Positions 11,701 through 19,446 of a DNA stretch of 44,562 bases are shown one piece after another. Every line of letters begins with the position of its first letter. Position 1 is the stretch's first letter. The notes under the pieces are model-generated. The model ran no database searches. It saw only the letters and a list, made by a program, of their open reading frames with translations, and was not told where the DNA came from. Origin of the DNA: an uncultured Planctomycetaceae bacterium (GTDB lineage: Bacteria > Planctomycetota > Planctomycetia > Planctomycetales > Planctomycetaceae); NCBI GenBank assembly GCA_903858815.1, contig CAIOKE010000197.1, positions 1 to 44,562 of the forward strand. The letters run 5' to 3'. The position numbers and the translations under genes were made by a program.

Positions 11701-14700
11701 GCAGGCCATCGGCGGGGAATTCAGCCTGCGAGCGGCCGTGATGGAAAGCAATGCCAGCTCCGGCAGTGACTTCCTGACTCTGCCCGCTGGTCTGTACGTG
11801 CTGTCGACCGCTGGAATCGGCGAGGATCTGGCCGTGACCGGTGACCTTGACGTCACTGGCGTCCTGACGATTCGCGGGGCTGGTGCCAGCCAGACCATTA
11901 TCGATGGCAGCCTGCTGGACCGCGTCTTCCACGTGCTGCCAGGTGCATCGCTGACGCTGGAAAACCTGACCATCAGCGGAGGTTTTGCCGGTGACGGTGG
12001 CGGTATCTACAACTCGGGAACCCTGACACTGCGAGGTGTGAATGTCATTCGCAACGTTGCCGGGAATCAGGGTGGCGGTATCTACAATGCGGGCACGCTG
12101 ACGATCACTTCATCATCGGTGTCGCAGAACGTTGCTGGCTCGCGTGGCGGTGCCATCAACAGTACTACGGCAGTGACACTGATCAGTGCAACGCTGTCAG
12201 ACAACTACGCCGTGTCGCGCGGTGGTGCCCTGTATCTGGAGGCTGGTTCGTCGCAGCTGAAGGCGGACCTTGTGAACGTGACGATTGCCGGCAATGAATC
12301 GGGTTCACGCGGTGGTGGCATTTTCACAGACAGTGCCAGCGTCCTTACGATCGGCAACTCGATTCTGGAAAGCAACGCCACGGACTCTGATCTGCCGAAT
12401 TCCACGGCCTCCACAGATCGCGAAATCGGCGGTGGTCTGCGATCGACCGGCTTCAACCGAATTCAGGTCCTCGATGCATTCTACACTTCCGCTGCATCGG
12501 CCGGCCTGCTGACATCCGATGTCTTTGGTCGCGATGCGACTCCGCTGGATGCCGTAACGCAGGTTCTGACATATGGCGTGGGCAGCGGTGTTGGTATTAA
12601 TCCACTGATCCCTGGTGGCGCGGCGGTGGATGCGGGCAGCAATGCCCTGTATCCGGTCACCACCACAAATCCGCTCACCAGCCAGCTGGACGCTGTTGAT
12701 AACCCACGATTGATCGATGGCAACCGTGATGGGATTTTTGTCATCGACCAGGGGGCTGCGGAATATCTGACGAACGTACCTGTGGCACTGTTCACGGCGG
12801 CACCAAATCCCGTTGCTCTGGGTGAAACCGTCACCTTTGACGCCACGCGGTCAAGTCATCCGAATCCATCCTCAGGACGGCGCATCGTTAAGCTGGAATG
12901 GTACTTCGATTATGCCCCTGGTGTCACAACGCCCGATCTGACCACCGGTGGTGGCGTTCGAATTGCCACACGTTCCTTCAACACCGTTGGACGCAACAGC
13001 TACATTGTGCGACTGGTGGTGACGGATGATGCCGGCAACACAGATTTCATGGATCAGCAGGTACTGGTTGGAATTCCGACTCGACCTGTGGTGACGAGGC
13101 CGTTCACGATCACTACGGATACCACTCCGGAGTTTCGCTGGACCGCCAGCCCGGCCCGTTACACGGTCACGCTGCAGAAGGCCGGTGCTCCCGATCAGGT
13201 GCTCGCTTCAAACCTCACCGCGACGACCTTCACTCCAACCACGGCCATCGCTCCCGGCAACTACAGCGTGGTGATTACTGCCACCAACAATATGGGCAGT
13301 GCCACCAGTAATCCCTATCAGTTCACGATCACCACGCTGGGGTTAACCTCACCCGTGGATGGCACGTCCATCTTCGACGTGACACCAGTTTTCCGCTGGA
13401 CAAGCATTGCCGGCACGTCCCGCTATGAACTGAAGGTCAATCGCCTGCTGCCGGTTCCGAAGTCTGACGTGATCAGCGAGGCCTTCATCGACCGCAACAG
13501 CTTCGAAGCCAAAACGTCGCTGGGACTGGGGACATTTGAGTGGCAGGTGCGGGCTTACGACGCTGATGGCGCTGCAGGTGCATGGAGTGCTCTGTCGAAG
13601 TTCACCACCGATACACCGCAGTTCGTAACTCCGCTGCCTCCAGGCAAGGACGGTGTTATCCGGGCTACGATGGATGATACGCCGACCTTCTCATGGACCG
13701 GCATCAACGCAGCTCGCTACGAGCTGTGGGTCAATCAGGTGGGTGGTCCGACCAGGATCATCTATCAGAATGCTCTGACCACGACCTCGTTCACTCCGGT
13801 CACCCGTCTGCCCAACGGCACCTACGACGCGTGGGTGCGGGCTCTTGCCGCTGACGGCGAACCGGGTCTGTGGAGTCCCAAGCTGCGGTTCCAGATGGAT
13901 TATCGCATTGGTCCTGTGACTTACGGTCCGGTCGGCAACACCACCGATACCACGCCGACATTCAGCTGGCAGGGTATCGAGGGTGCGAAGGAATACGATC
14001 TCTGGGTTGATAACCGAACCACCAATACTCAGCAGGTCATTCGCGTGAGAGTTCCGCATGTGGCCGGTGCAGAAAAGATCAACTGGACTCCGACAACCGC
14101 GCTGGCAACATCCAACTATCGCTGGTGGGTGCGAGCCATTGGTCCGGACGGCCGTGCCACCGCATGGAGCATCGCGAAGGACTTCCTGGTACCGGTACCG
14201 TCGATCGTCAAACCACGCGGAAACATCGGAACCAACCTGCCGGAATTCACCTGGAATGCGGTGCCGGAATACGTGTCCTACGATCTGTGGGTTGATAATC
14301 TGACCACCGGAGCCAAACAGGTTCTGCGAGTCACCGATGCGAAGCCATACAGCTTCCAGACCGTGCTGCCATTCGAAAATGGTACGTTCCGAGCCTGGGT
14401 TCGTGGTTTCGACAAGGACAACAACGCGTCACAGTGGAGCAGTCCGGCTGACTTCACGATCTCCGTTGGCGTCGGTGTTGCTCCCACATTGCTGGGACCA
14501 CTGCGATTCGCCGGAGTTCGGCCGAACTTCTTCTGGCAGGGCGGTACGAACGCGATCACCTACGAACTGCTTGTGAAGGATATGACTCAGCCGTCTCAGC
14601 CGACCGTCATCAACGTGAAGTCGATCGCCGGCACTACCTTCTCGTCCAACATCAACCTGATCAGCGGTCGCACATATCGCTGGTGGGTGCGGGGGCTGGA

Positions 14701-15178
14701 TGTGGACGGAAACGGTCTGCCGTGGAGTCAGCCAGCCACCTTTACTGTGGTTTCCAGCGAGGCTCAGGACGGAGTGCCATCCGGTATTCCGGCTCTCGAC
14801 TGGATGGCTCTGCCAGTCGTGCCCGAGCTGCGGCAGAATGTCTGGAATCCAGATGGCGTTCGCAGCTTCGTCACGGCTCCGACAGGAGTTGTGGTTCAGG
14901 TCGATCTGCCACAGGCCCAGCCGCTGCAGCTGAACGTCACCGAGTCAGCGGCAGTGTTGCCAGCCGTGGAAGTTCAGCCGGAGCTGGATGAGGTACTGGC
15001 AGCATGGTCCGAAGTCGAGCTGGCCGAATTGACACCAGCGACTGTTGCGACTCCGGTTGTGTCAGCAACGGCAGTTGTGAAGCCGAAGCAGGCCGGCCTG
15101 CCTGGCACAGCTTTGGCAATGCTGGCTGGCCTCGTTGTCGGTCGCCGTGGTCGTCGTCGTGACGGCCGTGACAGCTGA
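5744..15178 (+). CDS. Giant exported LEPR-XLL protein with beta-helix, FCCH-like, Ig/PKD and Fn3-like modules
   Basis: A 3144-residue protein, probably surface-attached or secreted. It has a basic N-terminus with LEPLEERRLL at residues 33-42, the planctomycete LEPR-XLL motif found near the start of large exported proteins. Residues about 45-1600 are a right-handed beta-helix region with recurring NNG-x-x-G turns, interrupted by two E1-FCCH-like modules (about 512-577 and 619-676, HGLRTG). A PPC-like domain follows (about 1653-1811), then a linker of Gly18-Thr-Gly8 (1816-1842), an Ig-like domain (about 1855-1965), a CSLREA-like segment (FSLRAAVMESN) with a second beta-helix of GGGIYN repeats, a PKD-like domain (about 2344-2450) and six Fn3-like repeats (about 2449-3003). 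The C-terminus is hydrophobic (LPGTALAMLAGLVVG) with an RRGRRR tail, which looks like a sorting or membrane anchor. Domain names are recalled from families, not searched. Ligand unknown; adhesion or polysaccharide binding is a guess. Confidence 0.93.
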   Translation: MLLNSWLSFARRNLFATGVRRVNRSGFQQKARLEPLEERRLLAVNALVINSDNYERFTNLAGGLVVNNASMTGYDALVIEGVSLTPTSGEGITIDLSGVPLQRLTFDSVIVESGNRTGINIDLTAVTGLQSVTFDNVDSTKTGHGLDLLFNNTDTNALVLQGNRFGGIKVSASAGADIRNGLISNNVIDAPAGVDGILLDVQTVNGQISTADGFRIENNARIAARDRDAIKVTASSYVDAVTRDTVTALNGLTITGNTLSAGSAAGADVVFRAEGDTFIQPFNLTNTSVRGDLLQTFVFDLRDIGLVFDADPQTGKPFTAVNGTGGLTGVSSSVLSNNNQTLTVTFTDFNPGETLQFLLDIDLVGNIPASIFGNQLIGADVTFNYTQNKQIVGQMAGDPDRQSGSQFLQGAAVAGLANGITLDATAVPLRNVSVTGNTITGSQGYGLYLNSRTYSDVTGVIEDNQISGSGRDGIRVSMSDSRFTGGIFDNNIANNGGVGINLLPVSTISGRVQNVTGGRNGAPFVVTSANHGLRTGQEVILQGIQDGIFGLNHNANGRFLVTRLTNNTFSLQGTGIDWGRSNIFAGGGAWYVPDFRGGSLSADAARGFTQIDLMVDVGPQAITGATNGANIEITSVAHGLRTGDEIRITGVQGNNAANGTFVVTVISADRFLLKGTAGSGDYTVGGSFVRLAEAAVNGDVVRQGLLGNLITGNTGGGILSVSEAGTTVRADVARNNVLGNSGIGIQFQSFSFGLGTALPLPSNAPTSTVQDQDLGFNVNIGTESPGQGNISGGGNTLSGNRGAAVALEALDFGTGSFEVWNNTIVSTNLPLTTAIPYAGDGIAIRLNDGRIDADAAALLQRSVIRNNVIGVDNLGNVGNGLFFQMAERTRIQDLDVINNTFLNSGRDGFHFERTEDGRLNSVKFEKNKSTNNAGDGFDLFARNTTLDRLDFNINDNFIEDNGHYGLRVDAQADARLDIQFDSNSVKRNGAAPGGTGFHPADGVAGSAGAAGGVGIRAFQQIDVLFNSTDTAINDNIGDGFSVDAINFFDTLVFQGSFTRVTMDGNSLTGLRNHGAAFGGFTIVDGSFSNNGEDGLRSVSIEDKRDIYDRRVGGMDLDLYSVNTAYNNNGKDGVKLGQGISAAFGAGTVATGNTFDNNGRNGLMITQHSSPYLDNLYFLGNERRRIVQVNFASMSGNGLNGIDIGMDAQQEGGNPEHADEVATDIYAVFNNVDILNNGGDGLEFLGDDTFEIGRVPGGGQDIFAEFNSTLQLQNSRVSSNAGRGIDILSRHQSDLYVTILNNDVLANGQEGIYVLNTASINQLQGSSADPLEVYIDGTNSPNPNMELRIQDNLIQSNGDTNRSSRVPTLFEFGNNDASGVANLDWGPRTTLVPGTLGGLVVRVGTVESAGTIRVANPGRELGLSGIDAEVWNNLFDGNIGADVYFDNFVSHMPLQSQGNFDASHTPRFVWGQGFRDPLSRFDLSFRGNIGNSLDVMNGFAFLDNREDYFKSRSNGGSTSPPSDHAHTDLNPNGHFNTILPTDRRRNATRTIGFLTDVVGDIPSSVPMIADDGSSVLPGWSYDGLGTPTWRLESDFDISGFRQIDPTVGYSSFNTVVTMDGLFDYQWDTGVNTVNFIGATPFSLNRGDIFNVLTGERPISPDGLENNNSFVGASRLGTIGGVYSVNNQAAGGNLNIHTKADRDYYRFTAAGTGSATVDLNLTDTLGDDVKFMVYEIDPDLQTEEVAMSRDVDGTTLYVTVAAGSASGLTVFVQEGREYVIEVLSDEQENSFITLDGKSFLFGTTRAYDLSINAPAASGGGGGGGGGGGGGGGGGGTGGGGGGGGSQNNGGSKPGSPDLEAIGPVTPNPRNMAAGPVTITFTEDVTGVDIADFRLTRDGVDISLEDFSVTALSAFQYSIDLGTLTGQPGVYALTLISADSGIRDRESSPLVLKDGAGNPVAAKSDVWTVVVTADSTADLPDTNPGDGLAQAIGGEFSLRAAVMESNASSGSDFLTLPAGLYVLSTAGIGEDLAVTGDLDVTGVLTIRGAGASQTIIDGSLLDRVFHVLPGASLTLENLTISGGFAGDGGGIYNSGTLTLRGVNVIRNVAGNQGGGIYNAGTLTITSSSVSQNVAGSRGGAINSTTAVTLISATLSDNYAVSRGGALYLEAGSSQLKADLVNVTIAGNESGSRGGGIFTDSASVLTIGNSILESNATDSDLPNSTASTDREIGGGLRSTGFNRIQVLDAFYTSAASAGLLTSDVFGRDATPLDAVTQVLTYGVGSGVGINPLIPGGAAVDAGSNALYPVTTTNPLTSQLDAVDNPRLIDGNRDGIFVIDQGAAEYLTNVPVALFTAAPNPVALGETVTFDATRSSHPNPSSGRRIVKLEWYFDYAPGVTTPDLTTGGGVRIATRSFNTVGRNSYIVRLVVTDDAGNTDFMDQQVLVGIPTRPVVTRPFTITTDTTPEFRWTASPARYTVTLQKAGAPDQVLASNLTATTFTPTTAIAPGNYSVVITATNNMGSATSNPYQFTITTLGLTSPVDGTSIFDVTPVFRWTSIAGTSRYELKVNRLLPVPKSDVISEAFIDRNSFEAKTSLGLGTFEWQVRAYDADGAAGAWSALSKFTTDTPQFVTPLPPGKDGVIRATMDDTPTFSWTGINAARYELWVNQVGGPTRIIYQNALTTTSFTPVTRLPNGTYDAWVRALAADGEPGLWSPKLRFQMDYRIGPVTYGPVGNTTDTTPTFSWQGIEGAKEYDLWVDNRTTNTQQVIRVRVPHVAGAEKINWTPTTALATSNYRWWVRAIGPDGRATAWSIAKDFLVPVPSIVKPRGNIGTNLPEFTWNAVPEYVSYDLWVDNLTTGAKQVLRVTDAKPYSFQTVLPFENGTFRAWVRGFDKDNNASQWSSPADFTISVGVGVAPTLLGPLRFAGVRPNFFWQGGTNAITYELLVKDMTQPSQPTVINVKSIAGTTFSSNINLISGRTYRWWVRGLDVDGNGLPWSQPATFTVVSSEAQDGVPSGIPALDWMALPVVPELRQNVWNPDGVRSFVTAPTGVVVQVDLPQAQPLQLNVTESAAVLPAVEVQPELDEVLAAWSEVELAELTPATVATPVVSATAVVKPKQAGLPGTALAMLAGLVVGRRGRRRDGRDS
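11189..11266 (+). repeat. Poly-glycine coding tract (Gly18-Thr-Gly8)
   Basis: Near-perfect GGT/GGC triplet repeats encode 18 glycines, one threonine and 8 glycines inside the giant protein. The tract separates the PPC-like domain from the Ig-like domain and is probably a flexible linker. Such a tract can change length by slippage in whole triplets without breaking the frame. Confidence 0.9.
13090..14750 (+). repeat. Six Fn3-like repeats within the giant protein gene
   Basis: Repeats of about 90-97 residues start near residues 2449, 2533, 2626, 2721, 2818 and 2909. Each has a TPTFSW-like or PEFTW-like opening strand, a central YELWV or YDLWVDN strand, and a YRWWVRA or AWVRA strand. The last five end in a WS-x3-F motif (AWSALSKF, LWSPKLRF, AWSIAKDF, QWSSPADF, PWSQPATF). 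Repeats 4 and 5 share YDLWVDN, which suggests recent duplication. Confidence 0.8.
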
Positions 15179-15208
15179 CAGCTGACACTGATCCTGCAGA
15201 ACAGCAGA

Positions 15209-15242
15209 CAACCCGGTGGAAGAATTCCACCGGGTTGTTTTT
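15209..15242 (+). terminator. Strong intrinsic terminator after the giant protein gene
   Basis: A 13-bp perfect stem CAACCCGGTGGAA (15209-15221) pairs with 15225-15237 around loop GAA and is followed directly by TTTTT. It lies 31 bp after the stop codon and isolates the gene from the hydrolase downstream. Confidence 0.93.
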
Positions 15243-15370
15243 GTTCGGGAACTTCGTGTGCTGGCCTGCAGCTCCGATTACTGTCATACTCTGGCGCCCG
15301 CTGATCCGGCCGCAGCCAGCGTCCTCAGCCGGTCTGCTGTCCCGTCACTCGTCCACCGAAGAAGCTCGTT

Positions 15371-16948
15371 ATGGACCTGAGAATTCTGCTGACGTGTCTG
15401 TTGTGTCTGAGTGTTTCACTGACGGCTGGGGCTCAGGAACCGCCTGTCCAGCCTGCTGCGGCGACTGTTCCCGCAGCCGATTCATTACAGCCCCTGATCG
15501 AGCAGGCGCGAGTGGACTGGGGCGTCCCAGGTCTGGCGGTGGCGGTTGTTCATCGCGGTCAGGTGGTGCTGTCGGCGGGGTTCGGCGTGCGTGAGCTGGG
15601 CCGACCGGAGCTGGTGGACAGTGGCACCGCGTTCGCAATTGCATCCAACACCAAAGCCTTCACGGCAGCTGCGATTGCCATGTTGCAGGAATCCGGGAAG
15701 CTGCGGTGGGACGATCGTGTGCAGCAGCATCTGCCGTGGCTGCAGATTGGTGATGCGCTGGTAACATCCGAGCTGCGGATTGATGACCTGCTGTGCCATC
15801 GCAGTGGTCTGGGCACATTCAGCGGGGACCTGTTGTGGTGGGGGACTCCTTATACACCGCAGCAGGTACTGCAGCGAGCGCGGCATCTGCCGCTGAAAAA
15901 TCGATTTCGGGCTGAGTATGGATATTCGAATCTGATGTTTCTGGCAGCGGGCGAGGTGATTCGCGAGGCCAGTGGTCAGTCGTGGCAGCAGTTTGTGGCT
16001 GAGCGGATTCTGTCGCCGCTGCAGATGCAGCGGACGAGACTTTCTGTGCGGGATCTCGCAGCACTCGGCAATACAGCCCGCCCCCACAAAACCACCTTAT
16101 CGGGCAATCAGCCGATTGACTGGTTCAACTGGGACACGATGGCGGCGGCGGGGGGAGTGATTTCCTGTGCTGATGACATGGCGAAGTGGTTGCAGCTGCA
16201 GCTGCGACGTGGGCAGCTGCCGAACGGCGAACGCTTATTCTCCGAAGCATCTTCCCACCGCATGTGGACTCCGCATACCGTCATCCCGGTCAGCCGCGGC
16301 GCTCTCGCTCGCACCCCCACCACTCATTTCCGTTCCTGTGGGCTTGGCTGGATGCTGGCCGATTATCGGGGCCGGCTGACAGTCGGGCATGGTGGTGGCT
16401 ATGACGGCATGTATTCGCAGGTGCTGCTGATTCCTGAAGCCGAGCTGGGTGTAGTGGTACTGACCAACAGCATGACGGGCATAGCATCGGCTTTGACCAT
16501 GACGATTGCCGATCAGTATCTGGCTGAGGCGGATGGGCAACCGGGGCAGTGGCTGCAGCAGGGGCTGGAGTCTGACCGCAGTGGACGGCAGGAATTCTAT
16601 GATCGAATTCAGAAAGCTGTGCAGCCGGTCATTGCCGGGACTCAGCCCTCGCATCCGCTGGAAGCCTTTGCGGGAAAGTTTGAGTGTCCTTTGTACGGGG
16701 CGGCGGAAGTGCGGCTGGAGAACGGTGGACTGGTGCTGCAGTTACAGCCGTTTCCAGAGCTGACGGCCGATCTGGTGCACCTGCATTATGACACGTGGAA
16801 GATTGTGTGGCGGAAATCGTTTGCGTGGTTTGCTGAAGGCACGGTGCAGTTCGTGCCGGATGCAGCCGGCGTATTTCAGGAGCTGCGTCTGGATGTTCCG
16901 AACGATGATCTGTGGTTTGATGAGCTGAAGTTTCGTCGCAAACCGTAA
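15371..16948 (+). CDS. Beta-lactamase family serine hydrolase, exported
   Basis: Serine hydrolase of the class C beta-lactamase / penicillin-binding-protein-like family (PF00144 type), 525 residues. A Sec signal peptide is visible (MDLRILLTCLLCLSVSLTAGAQ). Catalytic motifs: S92-N-T-K95 (SxxK), Y185-S-N187 (YxN) and H340-G-G (third motif, HxG form). The catalytic domain runs to about residue 385. The remaining about 140 residues look like the beta-rich C-terminal domain often attached to such hydrolases (DUF3471-like; recalled, not searched). Members act as esterases, peptidases or D-amino-acid hydrolases, so a role in beta-lactam resistance should not be assumed. The start has a GAAG stretch upstream and is confirmed by the signal peptide. 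The next, small lipoprotein gene follows closely. Confidence 0.92.
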   Translation: MDLRILLTCLLCLSVSLTAGAQEPPVQPAAATVPAADSLQPLIEQARVDWGVPGLAVAVVHRGQVVLSAGFGVRELGRPELVDSGTAFAIASNTKAFTAAAIAMLQESGKLRWDDRVQQHLPWLQIGDALVTSELRIDDLLCHRSGLGTFSGDLLWWGTPYTPQQVLQRARHLPLKNRFRAEYGYSNLMFLAAGEVIREASGQSWQQFVAERILSPLQMQRTRLSVRDLAALGNTARPHKTTLSGNQPIDWFNWDTMAAAGGVISCADDMAKWLQLQLRRGQLPNGERLFSEASSHRMWTPHTVIPVSRGALARTPTTHFRSCGLGWMLADYRGRLTVGHGGGYDGMYSQVLLIPEAELGVVVLTNSMTGIASALTMTIADQYLAEADGQPGQWLQQGLESDRSGRQEFYDRIQKAVQPVIAGTQPSHPLEAFAGKFECPLYGAAEVRLENGGLVLQLQPFPELTADLVHLHYDTWKIVWRKSFAWFAEGTVQFVPDAAGVFQELRLDVPNDDLWFDELKFRRKP

Positions 16949-17021
16949 TGTGCTGCGGACTGGCGTCATGGCAGTCAGTGAAGGCGAGGGGAGGTGTGAG
17001 GTGTGGCGTGGGGAAACTGTG

Positions 17022-17219
17022 GTGCAGCGATCCGGTCCGGGGTATCCAGTGGTGATGTTGGGGGTGTTGGCACTGGGGTTGAGTGCGGGATGCAGCGAGT
17101 ACAAGTCCGTGGCACCGCCGGCGGCAACGGCGAGCGGCGATTCGGGGGCTGAGTCGGCCGCGACTTCGTCTGAACCGGCCTCGCCAACCCCGTCTGGTGG
17201 CGAAGTGTTTCAGCCGTAA
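17022..17219 (+). CDS. Small putative lipoprotein
   Basis: A short protein with a lipoprotein signal: a basic, polar start, the hydrophobic stretch VVMLGVLALG, and lipobox LSAG-C with the Cys at residue 24. A Ser/Ala/Pro/Thr-rich tail of about 40 residues follows with no recognisable fold. The start is uncertain: GTG codons at 17019 and 17022 are preceded by GGGGAAA at a reasonable distance and give a normal-length signal, while the same frame is open back to GTG 16950 and ATG 16968, which would give an unusually long N-region. It lies 73 bp after the hydrolase gene and may be co-transcribed with it. Function unknown. Confidence 0.55.
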   Translation: MQRSGPGYPVVMLGVLALGLSAGCSEYKSVAPPAATASGDSGAESAATSSEPASPTPSGGEVFQP

Positions 17220-17708
17220 TGGGGTGGGTTGAGTGTTTTCTGGGGGGGGCTGACGGCTGACCGTTTCGCTGGAGTCCTGGATTTCCTGCGAATTTTCTGC
17301 GTATTCCCCCTGCCCTGGGCAAATCCCCACGGCCCAATCCGGTATTTTGCTTGATATTTACCGATTCTCCCGGTTCAATGACCTGTTTCGGAATTTTTCG
17401 AAAACGGGATCGGCAGACAATTGCCGACATGCGCTGCCATTAACCGTCAGTTCTGACGTGGATCTGTGGTTTCTGGTGTGTGTGTCCGTGTGTTGCTGCT
17501 GGTCTCTGCCGGAAAATGACGAATTTTGGACAGTTCCGATCTGCCGGGGTGCATTGCGCGCCTGCGGCGGGGTGATTTCGGTGCTGTGCCAGTGTGGTGC
17601 CGGGTGTTGTCAGTTTGAAGCGTGGGTTAGGCTCGGGGTTCGACCAGAAAAATCTACCTGTGGACGGCCTGTAACGGGTCTTGCATCTGCGGGTGTGGGA
17701 GTTGTGGA
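17220..17708. other. Gap upstream of the secretion/pilus ATPase cluster
   Basis: Some 489 bp without a supported gene; it should carry the promoter of the ATPase genes. A short inverted repeat TCGGCA-GACAAT-TGCCGA lies at 17410-17427 and could be an operator. A long open frame across the end of the gap overlaps the ATPase gene in another frame and looks spurious. No confident promoter hexamers were found. Confidence 0.5.
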
Positions 17709-19400
17709 ATGCGTAACTGGCTGGAGCGATTTGTCGACGACGGGACTATCGGCGAGTCGCAGCTTGAAGAAGCTAGCAGCATGGCGGCCAATCTGGGGAT
17801 CACCCCTGAGGACGCGCTGGTACGCCTCGGCTACATCTCGGGTGGTGATCTCGGTCGTGCTCAGGCCGAGGAATTCGGTTATGACTACATCGAGCTTGAG
17901 GGGCGCCAGATTCCTCACAGTGTGATTGAGCTGGTGACAGAATCACTGGCTCGTGAAAACCTGGTAATCCCGATCGAATCGGACGGCGATTCGGTGGTGA
18001 TCGCCATGAATAATCCGAACAACATTGAGGTCCTTGACAAGCTGCGATTTGTCCTGAATCGCGACATCCGCCCTGTGATGGCTCCGCTGGAATCCATTAC
18101 CGCGGCCATTAACCGGCACTATGGTCAGTCGGAAACCGAATCCGTTGATTCGATGATTTCCGAGTTCACGGAAACTCAGATCGACTTCACCGATGTCGAG
18201 GCAGCGGCTGCGTTGAAGGGTGACGAAGACGAAAGTGCTCCCATCATTCGTCTGGCCAACCTGATCATTTCTGAAGCGGTGCGTGAGCGTGCCAGTGACA
18301 TTCACATTGAACCGTTTGAGGATCGGGTGCGAATTCGCTACCGGATCGACGGTGTTCTGCTTGAGCGTGACAGTCCTCCGAAGCGACTGCTGGGTGCCTT
18401 GATTTCGCGTTTCAAGATCATGGCGCGAATGGACATTGCCGAGAAGCGCCGTCCGCAGGACGGCCGTATCAAGACTCGCGCTGGAACCAAGGAGTTTGAC
18501 CTGCGAGTGTCCATTCTGCCGACCAATCATGGTCAGGCGGTGGTCATGCGTATTCTGGACCGTGACAACATCAAGATTGGTATCCGCAATCTGGGTTTCA
18601 GCGACGACAACTATCGCACGTTCCAGAACATCATTCGGCGTCCCAACGGCATTTTCCTGGTCACCGGTCCCACGGGATCCGGCAAGACCACAACGCTCTA
18701 TTCGGCTCTGGGGGAACTGAACCGTCCGGACCGCAAGATCATTACGGCCGAGGACCCGGTTGAGTATTACCTGCCGGGGATTAATCAGGTGGAAGTGAAG
18801 CACAGCATTGGTCTGGACTTCGCGCGGATCATCAAGGCGATGCTGCGACAGGCCCCCAATGCCATTCTGGTGGGTGAGATTCGAGACACGGAAACGGGTG
18901 AAATGGCGATTCAGGCATCGCTGACCGGGCACCTCGTTTTCAGCACGCTCCACACCAATGATGCTCCCGGCGCCATTACTCGCCTGATCGACATGGGTGT
19001 CCAGCCATTCCTTGTGGCCTGTTCACTGATGGCCGTGATGGCTCAGCGACTGGTCCGCGTGGTCTGTCCGAAGTGCAAGGAACCCTACCAGCCGACTCCT
19101 GAAGAAATCGAGGTCTTCAATATTACTCCGGACGAGCTGTCTGACGGGCAGTGGGTGCGTGGTCGTGGCTGCAGCAACTGCAAGCATACGGGTTATAAGG
19201 GACGTCGAGCGGTGTTTGAGCTGATGACCATGAATACAACGCTGCGTGAGATGGCCTTCAACAGCGAGCCGGCTCAGAACATCCGCCGGCAGGCTCGACT
19301 GCTGGGTATGAAAACGCTGGTCGAAGATGCCAAGGACAAGGCCTTTTCGGGGATGACCACACTGGCTGAAGTTTACAAGCTGTCCAAGGGCGGTCACTAG
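17709..19400 (+). CDS. GspE/PilB family secretion ATPase, first copy
   Basis: Hexameric cytoplasmic ATPase that powers pseudopilus or pilus assembly (GspE/PulE/PilB family), 563 residues, a normal family length. The N-terminal domain (about 1-135) is MshEN-like but lacks the first clean RLGxxL motif. Then come the Asp-box DIHIEPFEDRVRIRYRIDG, Walker A GPTGSGKT at residues 320-327, the ITAEDPVEYYLPGINQ Asp/His region, Walker B ILVGEIRDTETGEMA, and the HLVFSTLHTNDAPGA His box. The tetracysteine zinc site of GspE/PilB is present (C453, C456 and a pair near 488/491 in GCSNCKHTGYKGR). GGGAG precedes the ATG by about 7 nt. It is the first of three ATPase genes in a row (PilT-like next, then a second GspE-like). 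Confidence 0.94.
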   Translation: MRNWLERFVDDGTIGESQLEEASSMAANLGITPEDALVRLGYISGGDLGRAQAEEFGYDYIELEGRQIPHSVIELVTESLARENLVIPIESDGDSVVIAMNNPNNIEVLDKLRFVLNRDIRPVMAPLESITAAINRHYGQSETESVDSMISEFTETQIDFTDVEAAAALKGDEDESAPIIRLANLIISEAVRERASDIHIEPFEDRVRIRYRIDGVLLERDSPPKRLLGALISRFKIMARMDIAEKRRPQDGRIKTRAGTKEFDLRVSILPTNHGQAVVMRILDRDNIKIGIRNLGFSDDNYRTFQNIIRRPNGIFLVTGPTGSGKTTTLYSALGELNRPDRKIITAEDPVEYYLPGINQVEVKHSIGLDFARIIKAMLRQAPNAILVGEIRDTETGEMAIQASLTGHLVFSTLHTNDAPGAITRLIDMGVQPFLVACSLMAVMAQRLVRVVCPKCKEPYQPTPEEIEVFNITPDELSDGQWVRGRGCSNCKHTGYKGRRAVFELMTMNTTLREMAFNSEPAQNIRRQARLLGMKTLVEDAKDKAFSGMTTLAEVYKLSKGGH

Positions 19401-19446
19401 CTGCGCATCTGGGTACTGAAGGTCTTTCAGCAAGGTGAAATCAGAC

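Noticed and set aside
17545-17560. GG-N10-GC spacing as in a sigma-54 promoter
   Set aside because: Only the GG and GC match; the TTGC element is absent, unlike the site at 22550.
17637-17645. GGTTCGACC, reminiscent of a tRNA T-loop
   Set aside because: No matching T-stem, anticodon arm or acceptor stem could be built around it.
17347-17925. 192-codon frame before and over the first ATPase gene
   Set aside because: It overlaps the well-supported ATPase start in another frame and has an irregular composition.
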